Assembly: GCF_005116665.1 (NCBI RefSeq)
Contig: NZ_SWCJ01000008.1
Coordinates: 62,001-126,000 of the forward strand
Direction: 5' to 3'
From: Ferrimonas aestuarii
Lineage (GTDB): Bacteria; Pseudomonadota; Gammaproteobacteria; Enterobacterales; Shewanellaceae
DNA: 64,000 nucleotides
Shown: piece after piece, positions 7,696 to 16,005 of the stretch
Numbering within the stretch: the first letter of the stretch is position 1
Layout: each line of letters begins with the position of its first letter
Notes under the pieces: model-generated
The model's database searches: none
What the model saw: only the letters and a program-made list of their open reading frames with translations
Told to the model about the DNA's origin: nothing
Translations under genes and position numbers: made by a program

Positions 7696-8691
7696 TTAAA
7701 AGACTTCGTTGCCGGTCTGCTCCCCTTTTTGGTAAGCCTTAATGTTACTGAGAGTGGTGTCGGCAATCTGACTTAGTGCCAGATCCGTGAAGTAGCCTTG
7801 GTGGCCGGTAACCAGCACATTGGGATAGCTCAGCAGCAGGCCAAATACGTCATCATGGAGCACCTGGCCAGACAGATCTCTGAAGAAGAGATCCCCTTCT
7901 AGCTCATAAACATCCAGTCCAAGGTAACCAAGGCGGCCACTTTTAAGGGCTTCGATGGCATCGGAGGCGTTAACCAGTGCGCCGCGAGAGGTATTAATCA
8001 GCATCACGTTGTCTTTCATCTTGGCGAACGCTTCGTGATCGATCAGGTGATGGCTCTCTTCGGTGAGTGGGCAATGCAGGGAGATGATGTCACTTTGTGC
8101 ATACAGGGTATCCAGATCCACATAGGTAGCGAGCTTTTCCGCTTCTGGATTGATGTAGGGGTCGTGGCACAGCAGCTTGCAACCAAATCCGCTGAGGGCT
8201 TTCATGGTGGCAAGACCGATTTTACCGGTGCCGATAATACCCACGGTTTTGCTGCCAAGGTTGAAGCCCAGCAGCCCTTCGAGGTTAAAGTTATGCTCTC
8301 GAATGCGAGAGTACGCTTTGTGCAGTTTTCGGTTTAAGCACAGCATCATCGCGACCGCATGCTCCGCCACCGATTCCGGTGAGTAACCTGGCACCCGGCT
8401 GACGACAAAACCGCGCTTTTTGGCTTCTACCAGATCGACGTTGTTAAAGCCAGCGCAGCGAAGGGCGATCATTTTAATGCCGGATTTATCCAACTGTTCC
8501 AATACTTTGGTGTCGACAACATCGTTAACGAAGCAGGAGATGGCGTCATAACCGTCTACGAGTTTGGCGGTGGAGGCGTTTAATTGAGTCTTATAGTAAT
8601 CAAGCTCGAAGCCGAATTTCTCATTGGCTGCATCCATAGAGTGTTTATCGTAAGACTTACTGCTGAACACGGCGATTCGTGCTTTGGTCAT
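7696..8691 (-). CDS. ldhA: D-lactate dehydrogenase, NAD-dependent (fermentative)
   Basis: A 331-residue D-2-hydroxyacid dehydrogenase close in length to E. coli LdhA (329). It reduces pyruvate to D-lactate with NADH in the cytoplasm, and so regenerates NAD during fermentation. Visible residues are the nucleotide-binding GIIGTGKIG near residue 150, an Asp at the strand end (CHDPY) favouring NAD over NADP, the substrate Arg in LRCAGFNN, the Glu in GLDVYELEGDLF (the EGDLFF form typical of LdhA), and the catalytic His 297 in GHQGYF. AAGGAG lies at good distance before the start. Single gene with its own promoter region. Confidence 0.93.
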   Translation of the reverse strand: MTKARIAVFSSKSYDKHSMDAANEKFGFELDYYKTQLNASTAKLVDGYDAISCFVNDVVDTKVLEQLDKSGIKMIALRCAGFNNVDLVEAKKRGFVVSRVPGYSPESVAEHAVAMMLCLNRKLHKAYSRIREHNFNLEGLLGFNLGSKTVGIIGTGKIGLATMKALSGFGCKLLCHDPYINPEAEKLATYVDLDTLYAQSDIISLHCPLTEESHHLIDHEAFAKMKDNVMLINTSRGALVNASDAIEALKSGRLGYLGLDVYELEGDLFFRDLSGQVLHDDVFGLLLSYPNVLVTGHQGYFTDLALSQIADTTLSNIKAYQKGEQTGNEVF

Positions 8692-8998
8692 GGTGGTTCT
8701 CCTTGCAAAATTTCCGGATATCGCTTGAGCCTGTGGTAAAAGCCATGCAACAACACAGGCTTAGGGCTCCTTCTTCGGTACCCAAGCGGCATCTTTGGCC
8801 ATGCTACCTAGCTGGCAGGGGTATTGCGACCCATAGAGAGCGCTTGCCTTACAGTGTGGTTGAATAACATACAAAGAGGGGACGAAACTGAGTTATTGGG
8901 TAAGCTGGCTGGAAAATGGAGTTAAGCGCAGAGGCAAAACGAGAGGCTAATGGAGACAAAAAAGGCCGGCAGCTGCCGACCTTTTCTCATAAGCGCGA
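8692..8998. other. Intergenic region between efpL and ldhA
   Basis: About 307 bases. The ldhA end would hold that gene's promoter, but I could not fix -35/-10 boxes. The right end carries the efpL terminator. A 62-codon open frame on the plus strand here has no ribosome-binding site or protein-like character, and I do not call it. Confidence 0.6.
8957..8985. terminator. Intrinsic terminator after efpL
   Basis: GGCCGGCAG and CTGCCGACC form a stem with one G-T pair, bordered by an A run on the left and TTTT on the right. It can serve efpL on the minus strand. Confidence 0.85.
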
Positions 8999-9565
8999 TT
9001 AAACGCGGCTCATGTATTTTTTCTCTGCGGTGTTGATGCGAATCACATCGCCAGTAGCGATGTACTCTGGCACCTGAACCACCAAGCCAGTGCTTAGGGT
9101 TGCAGGCTTGGTACGGGCACTGGCAGAGGCACCCTTGATGGATGGATCGGTTTCGGTGATCTCTAAGTCGACGTTGGTTGGCAGTTCAATGGCAACCGGA
9201 GCATCGTTGACCAGCAACACTTGAATGCCTTTGGTCTCTTCGTTGATGAACAGCAGTTCGTCAGCGATGTTTTCTTGGTTGAAGTTGTATGGGGTGTAGT
9301 CTTCATTATCCATGAACACGTACTCGTCGCCGTCGATGTAGGAGAACATCACGTCACGGCGGCGCAGATCGCCCAGATCCAGCATGTCGCTGTCTTTAAA
9401 GGTTTCATCGACTTTCTGACCGGTTACCACATCGTACATGCGCATGCGGTATAGACTGCCACCGGCGCGGCCTTGAGGAACGGAACGCTCGATGTCACGA
9501 ACGATGTAGGTTTTGCCGTTAAATTCAATGGCGGCGTTTTTTTTGATGTCACTTGCCTTAGGCAT
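8999..9565 (-). CDS. efpL: Elongation factor P-like protein EfpL (YeiP)
   Basis: A 188-residue EF-P paralogue that helps ribosomes through proline and other stall motifs. It matches E. coli YeiP along its length: DFSY-type [20 protein letters not shown], then [25 protein letters not shown] near the C-terminus. The tip of the first domain has Arg 33 (QGRAGG) where true EF-P has a modifiable Lys, the mark of the EfpL subgroup. The start at 9565 (MPKASDIKK) fits the family. The longer open frame upstream is non-coding. It is divergent from the antiporter gene. Confidence 0.95.
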   Translation of the reverse strand: MPKASDIKKNAAIEFNGKTYIVRDIERSVPQGRAGGSLYRMRMYDVVTGQKVDETFKDSDMLDLGDLRRRDVMFSYIDGDEYVFMDNEDYTPYNFNQENIADELLFINEETKGIQVLLVNDAPVAIELPTNVDLEITETDPSIKGASASARTKPATLSTGLVVQVPEYIATGDVIRINTAEKKYMSRV

Positions 9566-9699
9566 CTTCTCAGTCCTGAAATTTGGATACTTCAACAATC
9601 GATAAGCCATGAAAAATATCACGGCTTGCCCCATCTCGCCAAGATGATTCCCTACTATTAAACAGATAACGGGTAGTGGAAGCGGTAAAAAGGAGTCCG

Positions 9700-10806
9700 A
9701 TGCAGAGCCTATTGTGGTTGGGGTTGTTGATGTGGTTGTCACTGGCACTGGTGCAGTTGCTGTCCAATCGATGGCAAGCTGCTGTGGTGTTAATTGTGGG
9801 CACGTTGACAGGGCAGGCGATCAGTTTTGGACAGGTGCAAACGGGCATTGATGCCCCTTCACTTAGCCAAGGGATCAGTTATTTGGTTCTACCTTGGCTC
9901 ATCATGCAGGCCACGTTGCCTCTTTCGTTTGGGGTGATAAAGCGGCAAATGATCTGGTTGAGCTTTGTTGGCGTAGGCGGCTTTGTGTTCACCCTGATGG
10001 TGGTTGCCTGTGGACTCTACTACTGGGTGGATCATCTGGGGTTTCCGTGGCAGTCCGCTCTAGTGGTGGGCACGTTACTGGCGATGACGGATCCCATGGC
10101 GGTGTCGGCGCTATGGCGAGACCGCGCTAAGTTATCACTGCTGCTAGAGAGTGAATCGGTCTTCGGCGAGCTTTTGGGGTTTGTGGCGCTGGGCGTGCTG
10201 CTATCAGACTGGCAAAGTGCTTTCGCTGGTTCGGTATGGTGGCAACTGCTACTGAGCTTAGTGCTCGGAGCGCTGTTGGTAAAGCCGTTGACCTGGCTGT
10301 GCCAGTGCCATGGCAGTTTACTGCTACCCGTTGGCTATGGTGTCTACTATCTCTCCCAAGCCCATTTGGGACTCAGTGCCCCATTGGTGCTTATCTCATT
10401 GTGTCTGGGCATGCCTAAGGGGCTTTGGTTAGCGGGTTTTGCTCGGGGCAGCTATTGGTTGGGTCTGTCTTTGGTGTGGATTTTGGGTTTCTCTTTGACC
10501 CTTGAGATGTTCTCTGAGCGCGCGCCGATGATGGCGGTGGCCGCTTTACTGTGCTGGGCCGCAAGACTGATGTGGTTGGGCGTGTGCCATCTGTCTCAAC
10601 GCCTCTCCGTTAGGGGCTCGCCTAGGCTCACGTTGGCAGAGTGGTGGCAATTGCCGGTTCATGGCCCGTTGGCACTGGCGGTGGTGCTGAGCCTACCAAC
10701 CTCCCTGCCGGCATGGTGGAGCATTCAATCGGTGTGCTATGGGGTTATTGTGGCCGAGATTCTGCTTTGGCGGCCTTTGTTGCCGGCCAAAAGGGCGATC
10801 TCTTAA
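9700..10806 (+). CDS. Cation:proton antiporter, CPA1-like
   Basis: A 368-residue, very hydrophobic protein with about ten to twelve membrane segments. [15 protein letters not shown] near residue 130 is the unwound-helix motif with the ion-binding Asp, and [17 protein letters not shown] near residue 150 corresponds to the ESxxND-like region of Na+/H+ antiporters of the NhaP/CPA1 type. A role in Na+, K+ or pH balance at the inner membrane is likely; the ion is not known. AGGAG lies eight bases before ATG 9700, which decides that start against an earlier in-frame GTG. Confidence 0.8.
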   Translation: MQSLLWLGLLMWLSLALVQLLSNRWQAAVVLIVGTLTGQAISFGQVQTGIDAPSLSQGISYLVLPWLIMQATLPLSFGVIKRQMIWLSFVGVGGFVFTLMVVACGLYYWVDHLGFPWQSALVVGTLLAMTDPMAVSALWRDRAKLSLLLESESVFGELLGFVALGVLLSDWQSAFAGSVWWQLLLSLVLGALLVKPLTWLCQCHGSLLLPVGYGVYYLSQAHLGLSAPLVLISLCLGMPKGLWLAGFARGSYWLGLSLVWILGFSLTLEMFSERAPMMAVAALLCWAARLMWLGVCHLSQRLSVRGSPRLTLAEWWQLPVHGPLALAVVLSLPTSLPAWWSIQSVCYGVIVAEILLWRPLLPAKRAIS

Positions 10807-10889
10807 ATAAATTTATTTGGGCGGCTGATCCCAAACGGGCCGTTTTCAGGCTACTGTATTAAATAATGGTGTGGTAAAGGAGGATGGCC

Positions 10890-11102
10890 ATGTATTCCAT
10901 TTCGCAAGCGTATGAGCTACTGCAGTCCGGTCAATTGTCTCGAAAACAATTGAGCGACATTGTGTCTTTAAGAGACTCATTAACGGGTCAAGAGCTGTTG
11001 GACTTTAATGAGGCGTGGGAGAACTACCTTTATGGGCAAGATGAGCAGGGAATTGCTCAGGTGTGTTCCATAATGCATCAACGATTAGGTTCAGTGAAAT
11101 AA
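10890..11102 (+). CDS. Small hypothetical protein
   Basis: A 70-residue soluble, acidic, mostly helical protein (ISQAYELLQSGQL, FNEAWENYLYGQ). Family not recognised. A strong AAAGGAGG sits just before ATG 10884 and six bases before ATG 10890, so the second ATG is the better start. It lies between the antiporter and the EAL-CBS-GGDEF gene on the same strand, separated by 83 and 96 bases. Confidence 0.65.
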   Translation: MYSISQAYELLQSGQLSRKQLSDIVSLRDSLTGQELLDFNEAWENYLYGQDEQGIAQVCSIMHQRLGSVK

Positions 11103-11198
11103 CGCTTAAAAATCAAACTCATCTGTAGGCTGACATGCTGCTGTCATCTTAATCAGGCAGTCTCGGCAGAGGCCATCTAGGGCGTGAAAGGATGAGAG

Positions 11199-12965
11199 AT
11201 GCGAAATTTTGCCGAGCAGCAGGCCCTCGATGAGGTGTTGGGCCAACGATTACTACACACTCAGTTTCAACCCATCGTTGAGCCCAAAAGCCAGCGTATT
11301 TTGGGGTTTGAAGCGTTGATGCGTGGACCCCAGTCTCATCCGCTGCATTCCCCCCTTGCCCTGTTGAGTGCTGCAAAGCTAACCCACAGAGAGTTTCAGT
11401 TAGAGTGGCTGGCGATGGAGCTGGCCATTGAGGCTTTTACCCGCTTAAATCAACATCCAAGAGTCAGTCTGTTTCTCAACATTAGCCCCCATGTATTGGT
11501 GATGTGTCATCAGGGGCGGGGTTCGTTGCGGGAGCTATTGTCCCGATTTGGTCTGAGCAACCGTCAAGTGGTGTTTGAGCTGTCGGAGATGCACCGCGTC
11601 GAGGAGCTGGGTGCGCTGAAAGTGGCGGTGGACGAGATGCGCCAGCAAGGGTTTCGCTTTGCCCTGGACGATTACGGCACGGGATATTCAAACGCTCAGC
11701 TTTGGATGGCGCTGCGCCCAGACTACGTCAAAATCGATCGCTACTTCTGCAATCAAATACATCTTGATAAAGGCAAGCGCGCCCATGCGCAATCGTTGAT
11801 GCAGATGGCTAAGCTCACCTCAACGTCGGTGATCTTTGAAGGTATTGAAACCAATGAAGAGTTGTTGGAGCTGCTTCGCTGCGGTCTGGTTTTGGCTCAA
11901 GGTTACCTCTTTGCTCGGCCTCAATCACAACCCTGCGATGCCCCATACTGGCCGCCCATTGGACACACCACCGATGAAGAAGACCAATTGACTCACTCTT
12001 TGCTTCAATCATGCTTGCCGCTGGCCTCCAATCTGAAAGCGGAGGAGGCGGCCAAACATTTTGAGCAAAACCCTGAGCTTGAAGCGGTGGCGGTGGTTGA
12101 TAAACAAGGGGCGGCGTTAGGCTTGTTGACACGGCTTCGACTGCTTGAGCTTTTCTCCAAAACTTTTGGCAGGGAGCTTAATGGCAAGCGCCGTTTGCAT
12201 GAGCTTGCGGATCGATCTGTGCCCATGGTCGCCGCGACCACCCCAATTGGGCGCTTAAGCCAAGAAATCAGCGATCTGGATGACGGTAACTGGCAGTTTA
12301 TTATAGTGGAGGGCAGTCGCTATCTTGGGCTTGGTTCGGTGCGGGACCTGCTCAAGCAGGTGACCGAACAGAAGCTGCACCACGCGCGATACGCCAATCC
12401 GTTGACCCAGTTGCCAGGGAATGTGCCCATCTTTGAGAAAATCGACGCATTACTGGCGGCGAAACGGGCTTTCCATGTGGCCTATTTTGATCTGAACCAT
12501 TTTAAGCCCTACAACGACTCTTATGGTTACAGTCAGGGCGATGAGGTGATCACCATGGTGGCAACGCTGCTGCGTCAGTATTGCGATCACAGTGGTAACT
12601 TTGTGGGTCACCTAGGAGGGGATGATTTTTTGGTGGTGTTCACCTCCAGCAACTGGCAACTCTGTTGCCAGCGAGTGGTGGAGGCCTTTGATGCCAGAAT
12701 TCGTGCGGCTTATTCCAGTGATGATATCGCTGCGGGAGGGATTCGTGGGGTATCTCGAGAGGGCAAACCGCAGTTCTTCCCAATCTTATCCTTGGCGGTT
12801 GGCGTGGCTTCACCGGATCCGATGAGTTGTCATAACCATCATGATGTGGCTGAGCTTGCTACTAATGCCAAACACACGGCCAAGCAACTCGAACAAGGGG
12901 GCGTGTTTGTGTCGAGGCGGCGCCACCCACAGCGAAACCGCCGTACCCATCAGTCAGTGGCGTGA
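11199..12965 (+). CDS. EAL-CBS-GGDEF cyclic-di-GMP protein
   Basis: A 588-residue cytoplasmic protein with no membrane segment. The order is unusual: an EAL phosphodiesterase domain first (about 15-250), a CBS-pair-like linker (about 265-390), and a GGDEF domain last (about 400-565). The EAL metal and catalytic residues look intact: E38 in FEALMRG, Asn in NISPHV, Glu in FELSE, D157-D158 in DDYGTGYS, Lys in VKID and Glu in FEGIET. The GGDEF signature reads GHLGGDDF, with FDLNHFKPYNDSYGYSQGDEV upstream, and I see no RxxD inhibitory site. It may degrade and also make cyclic-di-GMP, with the CBS pair binding a nucleotide. Its 3' end overlaps the convergent tetR gene by 16 bases. Confidence 0.88.
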   Translation: MRNFAEQQALDEVLGQRLLHTQFQPIVEPKSQRILGFEALMRGPQSHPLHSPLALLSAAKLTHREFQLEWLAMELAIEAFTRLNQHPRVSLFLNISPHVLVMCHQGRGSLRELLSRFGLSNRQVVFELSEMHRVEELGALKVAVDEMRQQGFRFALDDYGTGYSNAQLWMALRPDYVKIDRYFCNQIHLDKGKRAHAQSLMQMAKLTSTSVIFEGIETNEELLELLRCGLVLAQGYLFARPQSQPCDAPYWPPIGHTTDEEDQLTHSLLQSCLPLASNLKAEEAAKHFEQNPELEAVAVVDKQGAALGLLTRLRLLELFSKTFGRELNGKRRLHELADRSVPMVAATTPIGRLSQEISDLDDGNWQFIIVEGSRYLGLGSVRDLLKQVTEQKLHHARYANPLTQLPGNVPIFEKIDALLAAKRAFHVAYFDLNHFKPYNDSYGYSQGDEVITMVATLLRQYCDHSGNFVGHLGGDDFLVVFTSSNWQLCCQRVVEAFDARIRAAYSSDDIAAGGIRGVSREGKPQFFPILSLAVGVASPDPMSCHNHHDVAELATNAKHTAKQLEQGGVFVSRRRHPQRNRRTHQSVA

Positions 12966-13681
12966 GCGCATTTAGGGGTTAGAATTTCATCCAGTTGATT
13001 GGGAATCGCCAGTTCACTGAGGCTGTCTAAGCTGGGAATCAATTTGTCTTCAATGCCCAGTAGGTTGGCCAAAATCTTAACTGTAAACTCCCAGTGACGC
13101 AGCAGAGCATGCTCTTTGTCGGTCTGGAAGGTCTCCTCCAGTAACGGCTCTAGGGTAACTGGGGCGTCGCAGAACATAAACAGAATCCACTTTACTTCTC
13201 GAATATTGACGTTCTTTAGGTATCCCTGTGCTTGAACCTTTTCCAGTTCAAATCTCAATAGCTCCTGAATCTCATCGGGCTGGCTGGTGTAGAGGTCAAA
13301 GTGGCGACCGTCACTGCGAAAGGCATCGATCATCAGCTTCATGGCGCAAGGATCTTCAATTTGAGTGGCCATGAGGCGGCAAAGTAGCGTGAAGTAGCGC
13401 TGGTTGGCGGGCAAGTTGTCATCAAGCTCACTCAGAACCACTCGAATCTGGCGCATGGTGTTTTCACGGAGCAAACCACAAATCTGAGTCCAGATCTGTT
13501 CTTTGCTACCAAAGTGATGGCGGATTAGCCCGTGGGAAACTTCTGCCCCATCGGCAATCTGGCGGATCGATACCTGATCGAAGCCTTTGTCGATAAAGAG
13601 CGTTGCCGCTACCTCAAGAATGCGGAGCCGAGTTTCCTCTGCAGCTTGAGCACTTTGTTTTCCAGTTCGTTTCGTCGCCAT
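12950..13681 (-). CDS. TetR-family repressor of the RND efflux operon
   Basis: A 243-residue regulator. The TetR DNA-binding domain covers residues 15-65, with the helix-turn-helix VSIRQIADGAEVSHGLIRHH. The C-terminal ligand domain is unlike any I can name. It is divergent from a three-gene RND operon, and the 150-base gap holds a 22-base palindrome, so it most likely represses that operon and itself. GGAAACC precedes the start. Confidence 0.85.
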   Translation of the reverse strand: MATKRTGKQSAQAAEETRLRILEVAATLFIDKGFDQVSIRQIADGAEVSHGLIRHHFGSKEQIWTQICGLLRENTMRQIRVVLSELDDNLPANQRYFTLLCRLMATQIEDPCAMKLMIDAFRSDGRHFDLYTSQPDEIQELLRFELEKVQAQGYLKNVNIREVKWILFMFCDAPVTLEPLLEETFQTDKEHALLRHWEFTVKILANLLGIEDKLIPSLDSLSELAIPNQLDEILTPKCAHATD

Positions 13682-13743
13682 CTATTGGTTTCCTAATGAG
13701 TCCTCAATCAGTGTAAAGCCTTTCCAGTAGATTTTGCACCCAC

Positions 13744-13765
13744 TTACTACACAATTGTGTAGTAA
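13744..13765. promoter_or_regulatory. Palindromic TetR operator
   Basis: Perfect 22-base palindrome; the left half is TTACTACACAA. A partial copy (TGTGTAGTATA) lies about 13781-13791 next to a TATA-rich -10-like sequence. Its place in the divergent tetR/RND promoter region makes it the likely repressor site. Confidence 0.75.
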
Positions 13766-13830
13766 GGGTTGCTATCCGTTTGTGTAGTATATACCCTATA
13801 CAGGTGGATAATAAATGATGTTTTTAACAG

Positions 13831-14931
13831 ATGGTGGATAAACCTATGTGGACAGGCAGGATGCGCGGACGGCGATCTCTGTATGCAGCGGCATTATTTG
13901 TAGTTGTAGTGACACTACTGTGGGGAGCGAAATCCCAGCAGCCGTTGCAGGCTAGCGAGCGGGAGCAAGTTAAGGTTCAATCGGTTAAGGCTTTGACGTT
14001 TGGGCATCAAATTAAGAGCTTACCTTTTGCGGCAAATGTTAGCGCCAGCAAACACGCGGCGATGGCATTTCGTATTCCTGGCCAACTTCGCCAGGTGTAC
14101 GTGCGCATGGGGGAAGCGGTGACCAAAGGTCAACTTCTGGCGGAGCTTGACCCTACCGATTATCGTTTGGCGGTTCAGGCCAGACAGGCGGAGTTGGAGC
14201 TGGCGGAGATTGGTCATGAGCGCAATCAACGTTTGTTTGCCAAACAGTTGATCAGTGAAGATCAGTTCGATCGCAGCGAAACCAGCTTGCAGGTGGCTCA
14301 GGCACAGTTGGCGCAGGCTCAGAAAGATCTGGATGATACCCAGCTTCGTGCCCCCTTCGACGGTTACGTCGCCCTGACCTCGGCGCGCTCCTTTGAAGTG
14401 GTTGGCCCTGAGCAGTTGATCGCTCAAATTGAAAACAATGACTGGGTTGACGTTGAGTTCAACCTGCCCATTCAGTATGGCCGCCACCATGACGACGGCG
14501 ACAAATTGACTGCTGCGGTGCGCTTTTCCGGGCATTCCGGTCGTTACACCGACGTAACGTTAAAGGAGTTTGCCTCCAAGCCCGATCCCGATACCAACAG
14601 TTATCGAGTAACCGTGACCTTGCCTCGCCCCCAACCGATTAATGCCCTTACCGGCATGTCGGCCTGGGTTGAGCTGGGAAGTGATGCCCCGCGCGCGCAG
14701 CAGTTGCAGCTTCCAAAGGGGGCCATCGCCTCCAAGCATGATGGGGATACCGCCATGGTTTGGGTAATCAACGAGAGCGATAACACCTTAGAGGCGCGCT
14801 CGGTGCGTTTGAGCAGCCGCGGCATCGTGTTATCGGGTTTGGATCAAGGTGAACGCATCGTGGCCGCAGGCGCTGACCGCCTATTCGCTGGCCAGCAGGT
14901 TCGAGTTTGGGAACGTGAGGGTGGCATCTGA
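13831..14931 (+). CDS. RND efflux periplasmic adaptor, first of two
   Basis: A 366-residue membrane fusion protein. One N-terminal membrane anchor (residues 15-35) is followed by lipoyl halves (ASKHAAMAFRIPGQLRQVYV and TQLRAPFDGYVAL), a coiled-coil hairpin (about 105-150) and beta-barrel/proximal domains. Adaptors of this type link an inner membrane RND pump to an outer membrane channel. It is first in the operon and overlaps the next gene by one base. Starts at 13831, 13846 and 13861 are all possible and none has a strong ribosome-binding site. Confidence 0.85.
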   Translation: MVDKPMWTGRMRGRRSLYAAALFVVVVTLLWGAKSQQPLQASEREQVKVQSVKALTFGHQIKSLPFAANVSASKHAAMAFRIPGQLRQVYVRMGEAVTKGQLLAELDPTDYRLAVQARQAELELAEIGHERNQRLFAKQLISEDQFDRSETSLQVAQAQLAQAQKDLDDTQLRAPFDGYVALTSARSFEVVGPEQLIAQIENNDWVDVEFNLPIQYGRHHDDGDKLTAAVRFSGHSGRYTDVTLKEFASKPDPDTNSYRVTVTLPRPQPINALTGMSAWVELGSDAPRAQQLQLPKGAIASKHDGDTAMVWVINESDNTLEARSVRLSSRGIVLSGLDQGERIVAAGADRLFAGQQVRVWEREGGI

Positions 14932-15983
14932 TGAAAGCTAAATTCTCCCTAGGTTTGGTTGCTACGGCGGCGCTGATGTTATCTGGTTGTGCAGATGAGC
15001 AAGTTCAAGTCACTGAGTCGGTGCAAACCGTGGCTGCCCTTCAATTGCAAGCTCCTGAAAAGCTTCAGGTTCGTCGTGTTAATGGTCAGGCTGCAGTGGC
15101 GGATCTGACTCGAGTGGCTTTTCGTGTTAATGGCACCATCGCCGGTTTGCAGGTGTTACCTGGGCAAAAGGTGCAGGAAGGTCAGCTGCTGGCGCGCTTG
15201 GAAGACGACATCTTGCGTCAGAAATTGCAGGATGCCAAAGCTCAGTATGAGCTGATTCAAAAGCAGTGGCAGCGCGCGGAAAAGGTGTTGTCTCAAGGGC
15301 TGTTGGCTCAGGCGGATTTTGATGAGCTCAATGCCAATCTGCGATTGGCCAAAGTTCAGCTAAAAGCGGCGCAGACCAATCTCTCTTATGCGCAGCTGCG
15401 CGCCCCCTTTGATGGGGTGGTTGACACGTTAAGTAAGCAGGCGTTTGAAACCACTGCCGTCGGTGAAACCGTGTTGACTATCTACCGTCAAGACCGCATC
15501 GATGTGGAGATTCAGGTGCCAGACACCATGATGAGCCACACCAGCGGTTACAACCCTAATCAGGATTATCATCCTCTGGTGACTTGGCAAGACAATGAGC
15601 AAGGGGTGCCAGCCCAGTACTTGGAACACTCCTTGAGCTTGATGCCAGAGACCGGCAGTTACATCGCTAAAATGTCTTTGCCTTCCAAGCACGTCAATCT
15701 GTTGCCCGGTCAAGCGGTGCAGCTGGAGATCGATCTTAAGCAAGCAGGATTGCCAGCCAGCTCTGGTTTTCGTGTGCCGCTGACGGCGCTGCAAGCGGGC
15801 GATGGTGAGCAGTTTACGCTGTGGCACATCGTTGGCGATCAGGTGGCGCCGGTATCGGTGTCGGTGATCCGCATGAGTCAAGATGGCGCTTTGGTGATGG
15901 GCCCGCTGAAAGCGGGTGAACGAGTGGTTACCTCAGGCTTGTCGCGTCTTCGTGATGGCCAGCGCGTGGCTTGGTCTGAGTAA
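14931..15983 (+). CDS. RND efflux periplasmic adaptor, second of two (lipoprotein)
   Basis: A 350-residue membrane fusion protein with a lipoprotein signal (AALMLSGC, Cys near residue 20). It has lipoyl halves (RVAFRVNGTIAGLQVLPGQKV and YAQLRAPFDGVVD) around a coiled-coil hairpin (about 95-140). It is a paralogue of the preceding protein rather than a duplicate: they share layout but little identity. Two adaptors in front of one pump resembles Pseudomonas TriA-TriB-TriC, where both adaptors are needed. The start codon overlaps the previous stop (TGATG), which implies coupled translation. Confidence 0.87.
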   Translation: MKAKFSLGLVATAALMLSGCADEQVQVTESVQTVAALQLQAPEKLQVRRVNGQAAVADLTRVAFRVNGTIAGLQVLPGQKVQEGQLLARLEDDILRQKLQDAKAQYELIQKQWQRAEKVLSQGLLAQADFDELNANLRLAKVQLKAAQTNLSYAQLRAPFDGVVDTLSKQAFETTAVGETVLTIYRQDRIDVEIQVPDTMMSHTSGYNPNQDYHPLVTWQDNEQGVPAQYLEHSLSLMPETGSYIAKMSLPSKHVNLLPGQAVQLEIDLKQAGLPASSGFRVPLTALQAGDGEQFTLWHIVGDQVAPVSVSVIRMSQDGALVMGPLKAGERVVTSGLSRLRDGQRVAWSE

Positions 15984-16005
15984 GGCAGAGAAGTAGAAAT
16001 AGAAG

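Noticed and set aside
8679..8867. 62-codon plus-strand frame upstream of ldhA
   Set aside because: No ribosome-binding site, overlaps the ldhA start region, and the sequence is not protein-like.
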